From Parasponia andersonii (taxonomy: Eukaryota > Streptophyta > Magnoliopsida > Rosales > Cannabaceae): a stretch of DNA of 64,000 nucleotides. The position numbers and the translations under genes were made by a program. Under the pieces are notes generated by a model. That model was not told where the DNA came from. It did not search any database and saw only the letters and a list, made by a program, of their open reading frames with translations. Below are positions 36,647 through 48,316 of the stretch, piece after piece. Within the stretch, counting starts at the first letter, position 1; each line of letters begins with the position of its first letter. The DNA lies in NCBI GenBank assembly GCA_002914805.1, contig JXTB01000321.1:111999-175998 (forward strand). Direction: 5' to 3'.

Positions 36647-36735
36647 GGTACGGGATATTATATGGTATCTAATACCATATGATGTGTGATAACTTTATAA
36701 AATAGATTTATTTTTGTGCATAAATTCACATATTT
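36647..36735. mobile_element. Possible left half of a MITE split by later insertion
   Basis: ATATGGTATCTAATACC and CATATGATGTGTGATAAC resemble the left part of the 184-bp MITEs at 41022 and 47853. The matching right half may be at 39405-39498. AAAATAAT stands on both outer sides (36639-36646 and 39499-39506), which fits a target duplication. The very start of the terminal repeat is not well preserved. Confidence 0.4.
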
Positions 36736-37199
36736 TTACTAAATTCTTGTTTTTTTATTTTAGTTACCTTATTACTTATTTTGTTTCTCTTTTATAGGAA
36801 AAAAATGGCAAAAGTGGAATTTTAGAGCAAAAAGACTTCAAAAAGGTTAAAGTACTGCAATTCAGGATTTGTAGCATTTTCGCAAATTATTTAAGAAAGC
36901 GGACTAAGAGACTCAAGGCCTTTTTGGTAGTAGTCTAAGCTCAAGCCCAAATAGCTCTTGTTGCAAGCTCATCGCGGATTTCCGTGTTTAAAAAAAAAAA
37001 GAAAAAAAAAAAGATGATCAAGTAATGTTGAGGTGATGGGCAATGATGTGTTGATGATGTGAGTGCATGGAATTTCGTGACAAATGATAACAAAAGAAAA
37101 AAAAAAGAAAAAAAAGATGCTGATAGAGATGGTCAAGTGGAAGGAAAGAAAAGAGAAGAATTAAATAAATAAAGAGAGAAAATAAGCACCATATTCTCT

Positions 37200-38350
37200 A
37201 TTATTAGATAAAATTCGTCGAAGGACAAGATCTCCAACTTCAAAATGTCTACCTTTGATTTTGGAATTATAATATCGAGCAGTGCGTTATTGGTATGTAC
37301 AATTCGGAGCTGAGATTATTCACGCTGCTCTTCTAAAAGATCGAGTTCAACTCTCAGCAATACATCATTCTGTTTTTGCTCATAAATAGAACGTCGCAGG
37401 GAGTCCACACCAATTTCAACAGGGATCATCGCTTCATATCCATAAGCCAAGGAGAATGGACTATCTCCTGTAGTAGTTCGTTGTGTGGTGTGATAAGCCC
37501 ATAACACTTCTGGAAGTACTTCTGGCCAAGCTCCTTTATGCTCCTCCAGCTTTGTCTTTATATTTTGCTTGAGTATTTTGTTTATAGCTTCGACCTGCCC
37601 ATTGGCCTGTGGATGAACAACAGCGGAGAAGCTCTTTTTGATGCCCAAGTTATTCAGAAGTTACGGAACTAGTCACAGTCGAATTGCTTTCCATTATCAG
37701 AAATTATGGTATGTGGTATACTATAACAACAGATTATAGATTTGTAAACGAAATCTATCATTTTCTTCGCGGAGATGGTGCTCAAGGCCTCAGCTTCTGT
37801 CCATTTTGTAAAGTAATCGACTGCGACCACTGCATACTTCAAACCACCTCACGCTAATGGAAGCATCCCGATAATATCAATTCCCCACACAGCAAATGGC
37901 CATGGACTAGTCATTGAAGTTAAAGGGACATGTGGTTTTCTAGGAATGGTCGCAAATCGTTGACATTTATCACATTTCCTAGCAAATTCCAATGTATCCT
38001 TCTTCATAGTTGGCTAAAAGTATCATTGTCAAAGAATTTTATTTGCGAGCGCTTGCCCCCCAGAATGATTTCCACATATTCCTTCGTGAATTTCCCTCAT
38101 AATATAGCATGCTTTTTTATCATTCACGCATAATAATAATGGTGAGCTGAAACTCCTTCGATAAAGTTGTTCATCCTCGATGATATAGCGAGCTACTTTC
38201 ATGCGAAGCCACCTTGCATCGTCTTTATCCTCAGGGAGATCGCCATTTTGTATATATCGCATTATGGGTCCATCCACGATGGTTCTTCATCAACTGGCAT
38301 AATTACCTCGATGCTGGGTGATACAAGAAATTCAACGGGAACTACCTTCA
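37200..38350 (-). pseudogene. Tat-type Ty3/gypsy integrase relic
   Basis: Read on the minus strand from 38350: a block around VPVEFLVSPS, then RYIIEDEQLYRRSF and IMREIHEGICGNHSGGQALA (His/Cys zinc-binding domain, 38277-38029). Degenerate DDE core follows at 38028-37649, then FSAVVHPQANGQVEAINKIL and LWAYHTTQRTTTGDSPFSLA (37648-37316), and a final [12 protein letters not shown] block at about 37250-37215. The sequence style is that of the Tat lineage. Stops between the blocks and the lack of RT, RNase H and LTRs show it is a fragment. Confidence 0.8.
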
Positions 38351-39290
38351 ATAATTATGCATCCTTCAATAATAAAGTCTGATATATTAAAGTATAAATT
38401 GCGAGAAAGAAAGAAATTAAAAAAGTACGAGAAACCCCTAATTTTACTCTTTAGTTCTACGGAATTATGTGTCAAAATTTATCCAAAAGTTTTTGCTCTT
38501 AAAAAGACTTGAAATTAAATTGAAGTTGAAATTGTCAAAATTGGTGCCCAAAAACCAGCTGCTGCCTCGGATTCCATGCCCAGCCTCCGGCCGTCGACTG
38601 CCGCAACTCATCTTTTTGACAAATACTAGGTCTTCCTCTCTCTTCATCTTCTATTTTGTGACATGAACTAAATATATTTTTTAGGACTATATTGTAGCTT
38701 TTTTTATAACTACGTGATTTTACATATTTAATTACTTTTTGTCTTATTCCCGTATAATTTTTGAGTATTCCATACTTTGTTTAATATTTGTAAATGATTG
38801 ACCATCATTTGCATGATTTTGGAATTAATTTGAGATTGAAAAGTGATAATTAATTTAAACTTATTTGGGATGATATAACTGACCACAAGATAGAAATATT
38901 TATGGCCTTGTATAATGTGACGTGAATTTCTGATTTTAATGCCTTTTAAGAAGTGAGGAATCCTAATGTATCAGTTAGAAGAAAGTTTCTAGATTAGTTC
39001 ATTATTGCTCGAGAAAGATTAGTGATACTTAAGGAAATTTTACCGTCAATAATTAGGAATAGATTAAATTAATTAGACTATGACATCACACAGAACTAAT
39101 TAGGTGAAGACATAGACCCTAAGTTGCAAGTCTCTTGATATTTTTGTTATTTTTATTTACTTGACTTATTTCATTTTTTAGCTATTTTTGTTTCAGTTTT
39201 TACCTTTTTATTATTTTCATCATATTTTGTCATTATAAACATTGTTGCTTTGTTAATTAGACTTAAATTTGATAAATATTAGTAATTTGC
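38351..39290. other. No gene seen
   Basis: AT-rich sequence with a short GC-richer patch at about 38555-38615. No ORF or transposon terminus was recognised. Confidence 0.5.
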
Positions 39291-39370
39291 AATTCTCGTA
39301 GGACCGACACTCACTTACTCTTTATTACTTGTATACGATATTATGTACTTGCAATTTTAAATACAACAAT
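39290..39370 (+). mobile_element. Athila-type LTR tail fragment, plus orientation
   Basis: The plus strand (TCGTAGGACCGACACTCACT, then TTACTTGTATACGATATTAT) resembles the reverse complement of the low-coordinate end of the LTRs at 39524 and 46245. A piece of a related LTR therefore lies here in the opposite orientation. Only about 80 bp is recognisable. Confidence 0.35.
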
Positions 39371-39404
39371 GTGTGAGTCAATTATTTTCTAATTATGGTT
39401 ATAC

Positions 39405-39498
39405 TTTAGGTAGGGCTCATGTGAGACTTACTTTATTAATTAGAATCACATTGTAACAGGGCGTTGGGCACCACTGGTACTCCTATAGCATTACTCTC
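39405..39498. mobile_element. Possible right half of the split MITE
   Basis: CTTTATTAATTAGAATCACA, TGTAACAG and GGTACTCCTATAGCATTACT align to the right part of the MITEs at 41022 and 47853. See the left half at 36647. Confidence 0.4.
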
Positions 39499-39523
39499 AA
39501 AATAATATTAGCTATCTTACTAT

Positions 39524-40964
39524 TGAGCTATTTCTAACAAACAAAACACCGCAAGTATACAGGTCGCAACAAATAATACAGAAGTAAGAGAGTATCGATC
39601 CCACGAGGAGTACTTGATTCATAAATGCTAAGTATTGACCGAAACTAGTTTCCAGTTTATCCAAACGATAATGATTGATAGTTTTGTATAAGAATCAAAA
39701 TATAAATAGTAATGTAAAAGACAAGAAAGGAAACAGAAACTACACAATCAAAGGTAGTTCTTAGAGCAATAATAAAGATACTAGGGATGCAATCTATCCT
39801 CTAACTCCTCCAACTACTAGTTTTCCTCAATACACAAATATCTATATAGAATTGACAATCAAGAATTCTCAAGTATTCATAAAACCCTTTCCAAGACATA
39901 AGTGAAAATGTCTAAACAAGATACTATATTACTCCTAATATAAATTGATCAAACTCATTAAGTTTGGTCATTCTTACACAAGGTTGCACAAGTTACATAT
40001 GTATATTTCTATCCTATATAAACTTACCCTACACTAGGTAATTTTATGATGTTCTATCTATGTCCGAACCTATAATCCTCTTCTCAAGTTCATATATATT
40101 CCATAACAACAATCTATTTAGTGGCCAAGTAAATAGATGCATTAAGCTTAAGATAAAATAATTAATTCAACCATGAATATCAAGAACAATAGAGGAAAAC
40201 CAAATAGTTGGATTATGTTAAAGATATAATTGCCTCCCTAAAAATAGAGTTTAGCTCATGTTCAGACAAGATGAATCAAAACAAATACAACAACAATGAT
40301 ACATATTCATTTGACCAAATAAATGAGATGAAAAACAAGAGAAAGAGATAAGAAAAACTCTTTTGAAGCCTCCTAATCTAATTCTTCCTCCTTGAATCTC
40401 CTTCGTTGATATTGTTTTTCTCTTAAAAATGGCTCTAGAAACCCTTGGCTGCTGGGGTTTTCATTCCCCCCATCATCCTTTCCTTCAAATGAGAGAAAGA
40501 GAGTTTAAATAGAGGAGCAGTCACAAGCAAAATCTAAGTTTTCTGCAACTTTTTGGCACTGCAGCACCACAACTAGTAGGCAGATGGCACTACGGTGCCA
40601 AGGTGATAAGGTTACGATGCCAAAGTTGGTGATGCAGCACTGTGGAATTGGCACCGTAGCACCACTCAAAATGAGGCAGAAGCCCCATTATTTTGGGGCT
40701 ACGGCGCTAGATTTTTGGAACTATAGCTCCACTTCCTCTATGATGTTGTAGCACTGAATTGACTCCTAGCCTTCACTTTGAGAGCTCTATCACCAGTCTT
40801 CTCTCGTTATTGCACGAATTTGTCACTTAAATATCTTGACTTACCTCCAAATTAACTCTAAAGAATAACATTCTTTGCTCAACAAATTCTCACCTGAAGT
40901 ATGCATCAAAAACAATAAAACAAGTGAAAAGTATAGTAAAGATAACTGTAAAATATACTTATCA
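39524..40964 (-). repeat. Athila-type LTR (3' LTR of the central element)
   Basis: The sequence matches 46245-47795 over its whole length. The canonical ends on the plus strand are TGAGCT... and ...CTTATCA (TG...CA), homologous to the ends of the LTR at 50466. Inside are GCACTGCAGCACC-like repeats (40555-40750) and a TTTAAATAGAGGAG motif near 40504. Confidence 0.75.
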
Positions 40965-41484
40965 CTTACCAACTCAGTTGAGAAGTCATGTAGTGCTCCA
41001 TAGCAATACTCTAAAATAAAAGAGCAATGCTAAGAAGTACCATATGGTATTTAACACCACGTGATGTGTTAGTTTATTACTAGATTATTATAATTTCATT
41101 TCATGTAGAACCTATGTAGGATCTAATTTATTAATTATAATTATGCAATAACAGAATTACATATCATGTAATATTGAGAACTAGTGGTACCCTATAGCAT
41201 TGCTCAAAATGAAAGATATAGAGATTCAATGCTAAAGAAGGAAGCATAATATGAATCTAGAATTGAGGGATTTTAGGATAGGTGCAAAAAGCATACAAGT
41301 AAAATATGGGCCTATTTGAAATATAACTATAATACAAACAAAATATAAATAGGGGAGATATATTGACACATCTACCTCGTATTTTGGTACCCCTTTTATT
41401 TGTTAAGACAAAGCTAGATAATAAAAAATAAATTGATAGAAACACTCTTATTAATGCACCCCTTGTATTGATATACCTTTGGTC
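40965..41484 (-). repeat. 520-bp segment also present beyond the other LTR (47796-48316)
   Basis: From CTTACCAACTCAG to CCTTTGGTCGA the sequence matches 47796-48316, including the MITE in each. It lies inside the element next to the 3' LTR here, but outside the 5' LTR there. Either the real LTR is about 2 kb long with an eroded end, or this is internal 3' sequence shared by two tandemly joined elements. Confidence 0.75.
41022..41205. mobile_element. 184-bp MITE, probably Mutator-like
   Basis: The terminal inverted repeats are GAGCAATGCTA at the left and its complement at the right. Flanks are AAAATAAAA (41013-41021) and AAAATGAAA (41206-41214), a 9-bp duplication with one mismatch. The sister copy at 47853 has a perfect 9-bp duplication. 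Nine bases is the Mutator-superfamily size. It has no coding capacity. Confidence 0.75.
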
Positions 41485-43430
41485 GAGCCTTGTCTCAAAA
41501 CACTCTACTTTGAATGAGGTCAACATTGTCTCAAAACTCTCTAAAAGATATATAACTCAAAGGAAACTTAAATCATCATAATAGTTTAGAATTTCAAATT
41601 TGCTAGTAGTTTCGCTTTGTTGTCAAATCTTAGTATGTGTGTGTGTAATAGCTGCTTACATTTAACCAATCACTCTCGGATTACTTTATGTGGACTTAGG
41701 ATAAATATTAAGAACTGTCTCAATAAAAGTGGAACAGCCATCTCATAAGCTTGCTTTTTATGTCAATTTCTACTAATGTAGATAGCACTGAATCGAAGAT
41801 TAATAGGTCTTTAATCAACTTGGAATATACGACTTGGATACGGATGGATGGAATGATATCATTTAGGCTTATTCACACTAAGATGCCTTTTTTTCTCAAT
41901 GATTACAATTCTCTCAAGCATACTATAAGAATTTCCCCCAAACTTAACTTTTGACCCCCTTTTTTTGTTTGTTTTTGTTTTGTTTTATTTTTTTTTAAAT
42001 TAACTACCGATTTAAGGTAGCTGAACTTCTTCCACCAAATTGACTTCTCTTTTTTTTTTTTAAACCACTCACACTTTATTAAAAATTCAAAATTTACTTT
42101 CATGCATCTATGGTGTGAAGTAGGGTAATTTGGAAAATTATTTATTGGTAAGAAGCATTTATAGGGCTTATAAAATGAAAAATGCTAAGAAATTAGCTCA
42201 AAGAGGGTGACTAAGGATATTACAATTAAGAATAGTATTGAAAGGCTCAACTAGTCAAAAATGGCCTACATCATTTCTTTGATTTTTTATGTTATCTAGG
42301 ATTGCATCTCGATTGACAATTAAGCAGGTTTAAAGATGACATGAGACTAAATAAATTTCTAAGGTATATGCATAAAGCTACTCTAAGCATTTCAAGGTTA
42401 AATACTCACAACTATGTGCAAAATGTGTTCAAGAGCTATTCACAAAGTAAAACTACAAAAGATTTAAGCATACAAATAGTTATGATACTAAATGTTTCCA
42501 AAGAGTTATTTCATACGAATTCACAAAAATATCATCGACCGTAAACTTCTATCAAAAGCTCCAATCAACACACAATCAAACAAATAAACAAAAAGAAATC
42601 ACACTATGAAAGAAAGATAAAAACTACATAAACTAAAATAAAACATAAGAAAACAGTTTAAAAGTTTATCCAATTAAAATATTCATAAAGACAAAGCAGG
42701 TAAGTGCTAGACACTCCCTCCAAACCTAAAATATGTATTGCCCCTAATACACTAAATATAAAAGAACAAGGAGGAATCAGTACTTACCTGATCGACAGTT
42801 GCTCAATCGGCCTCGAAGGTGTAGTGCTTGCCAAGTTGATCACTTTTCGGCTCATGATGGTGCTGGCGACATTGCCATGTTAGGGTAATTTTTTTTCGGG
42901 CCAGTGACGCCGGGATGCCAAGACCTGGAGGAAAAAATTCAAGAGTTTTTCTTTTTTTGGGGCCAGTGGTGCCACAACTTGGGCACTGATGCATATTTGG
43001 TGTTGGGACGCCAATTTTCTGCTTGTGGCACCCTAGAATGGCACTTGAGCACCATTTTTGATCCTCTAAGTCGCCAACTACTGGGTAAATCACAAAATTT
43101 GTGTCGGGGTGCTGTTTTATGGCACGAGGGCGTTAACACCTAGGAATTTTACAACTTTTAGTGCTGGGGCATCAAGTTTCTATCTGTGGCACCCCGGAGT
43201 GGCACCGGAGTACTAGATTAAGCTTTTGGGGTGCCAAAGTGTCAACTTTCCTCAAATTTTCTTCATTCAAGCCCTTCTACCAATACATTGATCAGTTTAT
43301 CTTCAACATAATCATAACAAAAATAACTTCAAACATGTTTCCTTTTTTTATTAACATTCTTGGATTGCCTCCAAAGTAGTGCTTGTTTAATGTCCCTAGC
43401 TTGACATAGCACTCTTCAAGGAGGATTGAG
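41485..43430 (-). other. Non-coding 3' internal region of the Athila-type element
   Basis: No reading frame matches a known domain. On the minus strand a CAAAAAAAGGGGGTCAAAAG and AAGTTTGGGGGAAATTC stretch (41929-41972) is the purine-rich block often seen downstream of pol in Athila-type elements. GTGGCACC-like repeats at 42935-43215 resemble those in the LTRs. Confidence 0.5.
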
Positions 43431-43700
43431 TGAGACTAGGGATGATTTATCTTGATCAAGATCTCCTCCTAGATAATCTTTGAGCTTTTGAATGTTTACC
43501 TTGATTCTTCTAGTTGCACCATATAGAGACGCACTAGTCTCTTTGAATGGCCCTGACCATCTTGCCTTGAGCTTTGCCCAGGAAGAGTTTTAAACAAGAT
43601 GAGCTTAGCACACCTCTTGGTCCTGGTTCAAAGTGATGATTATGATGCTTCTTCTTTTTTTCCTTCCAATTCTTCATATCCTTTTAGTATGGCCTGTGAT
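43430..43700 (-). pseudogene. Athila-type integrase C-terminal relic
   Basis: On the minus strand LKLFLGKAQGKM and, one frame over, KARWSGPFKETSASLYGATR with IKVNIQKLKDYLGGDL match the end of Athila-lineage integrases (…FPGKLKSRWSGPF type). A single frameshift separates the two blocks. The catalytic part is not present upstream. Confidence 0.7.
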
Positions 43701-43806
43701 GGTTGGAGGATGAGAGTGAAGGCTCTGTGACTTCAATTAGAGGATTAGACTTAGAAGAATACGGTAGGGTTTCCCCAGCATTGGTGTTCCCTTGAGCCTT
43801 CTTTGC

Positions 43807-44436
43807 CTATTTGTCAATGGGACAAACGATAATGGCTTCAAGATTGATAAGTAGAGCTTCTTTCAATGCATTGTCTTCAATACTCTCCTTCACCAAGTCT
43901 ACTCTGTAACGGTCATCGATGTCACTAAGAGAATCCACCTCTTTAAACACCTTAAAGAATATGACTTGATCCTCCACTCTCTTAGTAAGTTCCCCTTTGT
44001 ACATATTAATGAACGTCCTCCCTGTTGCCAAGAACGGTCTTCCAAGGATGATTGGAAGGTTTTCATCTTTCTCTATGTCAAGAATAATGAAATTAGCAGG
44101 GAAGAACAACTTATTAACCTTCACAAGCATATTTTCAATGATTCCTCTTGGATACTTGATCGACCTATCTGTAAATTGGAGCATAACTATAGTAGGTCTT
44201 GCCTCCCCCAAACCAAGTTTTCGAAAGATAGAGAATGATATTAAGTTGACATTAGCTCTCAAATCACACAATACCTTGCCGAAGAAACGATCACCAATTA
44301 TGCAAGGAATGTTAAAGCTTCCTAGATCTTCGAGCTTAGGAGGAAGCTTGTTCTGTAGAATGGCACTATACTCCTTTGTGAGAGCGACGGTCTTATATTC
44401 CCTTAGTCTCCTTTTCTTGAAAAGGATCTCCTTCAT
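43807..44436 (-). pseudogene. Athila-type retropepsin (protease) region
   Basis: An open frame of 209 codons. It contains KLPPKLEDLGSFNIPCIIG, then LCDLRANVNLISFSIFRKLG, where intact relatives have a D-x-G-A-S type active site; here it is DLRANVN, so the Gly is replaced. ILGRPFLATGRTFINMYKGE follows, a typical Athila/Tat protease end. It continues upstream into the gag frame. The substituted active site and the missing pol argue that it is inactive. Confidence 0.75.
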
Positions 44437-46217
44437 GAACTTAACATAGTTCAGTATTTGCTCAAGTGCCTCGGCAAAGAGAATGTTGATGTGTAATTAC
44501 TTAAACACTTCTAAGAACTTGGAGAATTGTTGGTCAAGCTTCTTCTTTTGAAAACATTAAGGAAAAAGTAATGGTGGATTGTAAGGATATGTCTTTGAAA
44601 GTGATGTTGAGGGACTATCAACATTCACCTCATCAATTGGCTTCTTCTAATCTTTCATTTTGGTTAGCCCTTTCTCAAAAACTTCTTCAGCAATTGATTT
44701 GGGTGGTAAAGTAGACTTCTCAACATTTTTCACTAATTCCTTCCCACTTTCCAATGTGATGGCATTACAATATTTTTTTCCTTCACTTCTTAGATTTAGC
44801 TCGATATTGCTTGGTAACGCTCATTGGGGCTAGTTGGTTAAGGTATTGGACAATTGGCCAACTTGTGTCTCCAAGGTTCTTATAGTGGCTGCTTAATTTT
44901 GGAGGTTGGCTTCGTTCATTGTAATATATTACATGAGTATCTCTTCCATTATTACCTTCTTCTCTTGTGGTGTGGCTCTTGATTTTGAAATCCTTGATGT
45001 TACATTGATCTAGACTACCCTTGTTGAATCTGGTTTATTCAAAAGAAATTCTGATGGTTTCTCCATCCTACATTGTAAGAGTTAGAGTAGGGATTGTTGT
45101 ATTGATACTAAGTGTGGTTCTTTACGAAGTGAGCTGACTCCATACTTAAAGGGCAATAAAAACTCAAGTGATTGTCACCACATTTCTCACAAGCTCCAGC
45201 TGAGCCTTATATTGTATACATTCCATGGATTGCTATAGCATCGATCTTCCTCGTCATTGATTCCAAGTTCTTGGTCAATACACTAACTTGAGCTGCCAAT
45301 GAAAAAATAACTTCTAACTCATTGACACTATCAGCTCTCCTTAGATAGACACGCTCGGCAGGCCATTGGTAGTTATTTGCCACTATTTCTTCTAATAACT
45401 CAAATGCATCATCTATCAATTTTCCCATCAATGCACCATCGGCTGCCACATCTACAATAGTCATCAAATGGCCCATTAGCACATTATAGAATGTATCAAC
45501 AAGAAGCCACTTGGGTATCCCTTGGTGTGGACACTTCCTCGTTAACTCCTTATAGCTCTCCTAAGCCTCGTACAAGAATTCATTATCAAATTGCACAAAT
45601 GAGATGATATCGTTTCTCAGTTTAGTGGTCTTAGCTAGAGGAAAGAACTTAGTAATTAATTTCTGAGCTAAGTCATCCCATATAATGATAGATCCCGAGG
45701 GTAAGGCATTCAACAAGCCCTTAGGCTTATCGCTCGAGGACAACAGGAATAAGCTCAAGCGAACGACATCCTCACTCAATCCATTATGCTTAAAAGTGTC
45801 ACATATCTCCAAAAAGTTCATGATGTATTAGTTAGGATCATCACTAGGTAGGCCACTGAATTAGCATATAGCTTGCACCATCTGAATAATTGTCGGCTTC
45901 AACTCAAAGTTGGTGGCATTGATAGCCGACCTCTGAATGCTAGGACCAAGCCCATCGATCATAGGAACTGCAAAGTCCCTTAATGGTCTAGCATTGTCTT
46001 AGTCGTCCATAGCTTCTTGATGGTTGATTGCTTGGTTCTTTTGTCTTTAGAATTTCCTCAAGGTACACTCAATCTCATGGTAAAATGGAATGAATTCCAC
46101 ACTCCTTATGCATCTCATATAGTAAAACAAAACACCTGAGATTCATAACAAAAAGAAAAGTTTGAATTAAATTGAAACTAATAGATATTAGTACTAGCAA
46201 GTAGTAAATAACTGTGC
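44437..46217 (-). pseudogene. Athila-type gag relic
   Basis: Two open pieces are recognisable. 45821-45561 has MNFLEICDTFKHNGLSEDVV and IIWDDLAQKLITKFFPLAKT, the Retrotrans_gag domain with its W..L...F..KFFP pattern. 45482-45207 has DAFELLEEIVANNYQWPAER, typical of the region before the Athila zinc knuckle. A knuckle-like CGDNHLSF-type stretch follows near 45165. Stops separate the blocks. Confidence 0.75.
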
Positions 46218-46235
46218 TCCCTAGCAACGGTGCCA
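46218..46235 (-). other. Primer binding site, tRNA-Asp type
   Basis: On the minus strand TGGCACCGTTGCTAGGGA, two changes from the TGGCGCCGTTGCCGGGGA typical of Athila elements. It starts nine bases after the LTR end. Confidence 0.8.
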
Positions 46236-46244
46236 AAAACTTAT

Positions 46245-47795
46245 TGAGCTCTCTCTAACACACTGCAAGTATACGAGTCGCAAACAAGTAATATAGAAGT
46301 AAGAGAATATCGATCCCATGAGGAGTATTTGATTTACAAATGCTAGGTACTAATCAAAACTAGTTTCTAGTTTATCCAAACGACAATAATTGATAGTTTT
46401 GTGCAAGAATCAACATGCAAATACCAATGTAAAAGGTAAGAAAGGAAACTGAAATTACACAACTAAAAGTAGTTCTTAGAGCAATAGTAAAGACACTAGG
46501 GATACAATCTAGCCTCTAACTCCTCCAACTACTAGTTTTCCTCAATATACAAGTATCCATACAGAATTAACAATCGAGAATTCTCAAGTATTCACAAAAT
46601 TCCTTCTAAGACATAAGTGAAGTATCTAAATAAGATACTATATTAATCCTAATATAAATTGATTAGACTCATTAAGTTTGGTCATTTTTACACAAGGTTG
46701 CATAAGTTACATAAGTATATTCCTAAACTATGCAAACTCACCATACACTAGGTGATCTTATGATGTTCTATCTATGTCCAAACCTATAATCCCTTTCCCA
46801 AGCTCATATAGATTCCACAACAATAATCTATTTAGTGGCCAAGTAAATAAATACATTAAGCTTAAGATAAAACAATAAATTCAACCATGGATATCAAGAA
46901 CAATAGAGGAAAACTAAATAGTTGGATTATATTAGAGGTTCAATTGTCTCCCTAAAAATGTAGTTTAGCTCATGTTTAGACAAGATGAATCAAAACAAAT
47001 ACAACAACAATGATACATATTCATTTATAGAAAATAAATGAGATGAAAAACAAGGGGAAAAGATAAAAAAAAAAAAAAAACTCTTTTGAAGGCTCCTAAT
47101 CTAATTCCTCCTCCTTGAATCTCCTTCCTTGATGTTGTTTCTCTCTTAGAGATGGCTCTAAGAACCCTTGGCTGCTAGGATTTTCGTTCCTCCTGTCATC
47201 CTTGCCTTTAGGTGAGAGAAATAGAGTTTAAATAGAAGAGCTATCACAAGCAAAATCCGGGCTTTCTGTAACTTTTTGGCACTGCGGTGCAACAGTTAGA
47301 AGGAAGATGGCGCTGCAACACCAAATGGTGCCATTATGGCGCCACAATATTGAGGCTGCAATGGAAAAGTTGGCAACGCAACACCATCGAATTGGCACTA
47401 CAGCACCACAAAGTGGCACTGCGGTGCCACGAGAATGGGGCTGTAGCCCCATTAATTTGGGGCCGCGGCCTCATGGAAACGGTGCTACAGCCCCATTGTT
47501 TTAGGGCTGCAGTGCCAGATTTTTAGGGTTACAGCTCCACTTATTGTGGCACCGAATTAACTCTTAATCTCCACTTTGCGAGCTCTATCACCGGTCTTCT
47601 TTTGTTACTGCACGAATTTGATACCTAAACGTTTTGATTTATGTCGAAATTAACTCCGAAGTACAACATTCTTTGCTCAAAAAACTCTCACCTGAAATAT
47701 ACATCAAAAATAACAAAACAGGTAAAAGGAGCTCAAAGACGGGCAATTCTTCAGCTCGAAAGTATAGTAAAGATAAGTGTAAAATACACTTATCA
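46245..47795 (-). repeat. Athila-type LTR (5' LTR of the central element)
   Basis: Matches 39524-40964 over its length and is about 110 bp longer, with extra sequence near 47720-47760. The GCACTGCGGTGCC-type repeats (47280-47530) are more numerous than in the other LTR. Confidence 0.75.
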
Positions 47796-47852
47796 CTTAC
47801 CAACTCAGCTGAGAAGTCATTTAGTGCTCCATAGCAATACTCTAAAATGAAA

Positions 47853-48036
47853 TAGCAATGCTAAGGAGTACCGTATAGTGTTTAACACCACATGATGTAT
47901 TAGTTTATTACTGGATGATTATAATTACATTTCATGTGGAACCTATGTGGAACCTAATTTATTAATTATAATTATACAATAACAGAATTACATATCATGT
48001 GATATTAAGAACTAGTAGTACTCCATAGCAATACGG
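47853..48036. mobile_element. 184-bp MITE with perfect 9-bp target duplication
   Basis: Same family as 41022-41205. AAAATGAAA flanks both sides (47844-47852 and 48037-48045). The same insertion is present in the sister segment, so the MITE entered before that segment was duplicated. Confidence 0.8.
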
Positions 48037-48316
48037 AAAATGAAAGATATAGAGTTTCAATGCTAAAGAAGGAAGCATAATATGAATACAGAATTAAGGG
48101 ATTTTAGGATAGGTGCAAAAGGCATACAAGTAAAATATGGGCATATTTGAAATATAACTATAATACGAAGAAAATATAAATAGGGGAGCTATATTGACAC
48201 CTCTCTCCCATATTTTGGTACCCCTTTATTTGTTAAGACAAAGCTAGACAATAAAAAATATATTGATAGAAACACTCTTATTAACGCACCTATTGTATTG
48301 ATATGCCTTTGGTCGA

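Larger units (their letters stand above)
39524..47795 (-). mobile_element. Athila-type Ty3/gypsy element, pol-deleted
   Basis: Minus-strand order: LTR (47795-46245), tRNA-Asp-type primer site, gag, protease, integrase C terminus, long non-coding 3' region, LTR (40964-39524). The protease is followed within about 100-200 bp by the last part of integrase, so RT, RNase H and the integrase core are missing. Athila identity rests on the tRNA-Asp primer site, the style of the gag and protease, and the long non-coding 3' region. The element cannot be autonomous. Confidence 0.75.

Noticed and set aside
42803-43143. Overlapping ORFs on both strands
   Set aside because: They come from GTGGCACC-type repeats in Athila non-coding DNA; stop codons are scarce there because of base composition.
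47228-47526. Overlapping ORFs on both strands
   Set aside because: Same cause: GC-rich repeat inside the Athila-type LTR.
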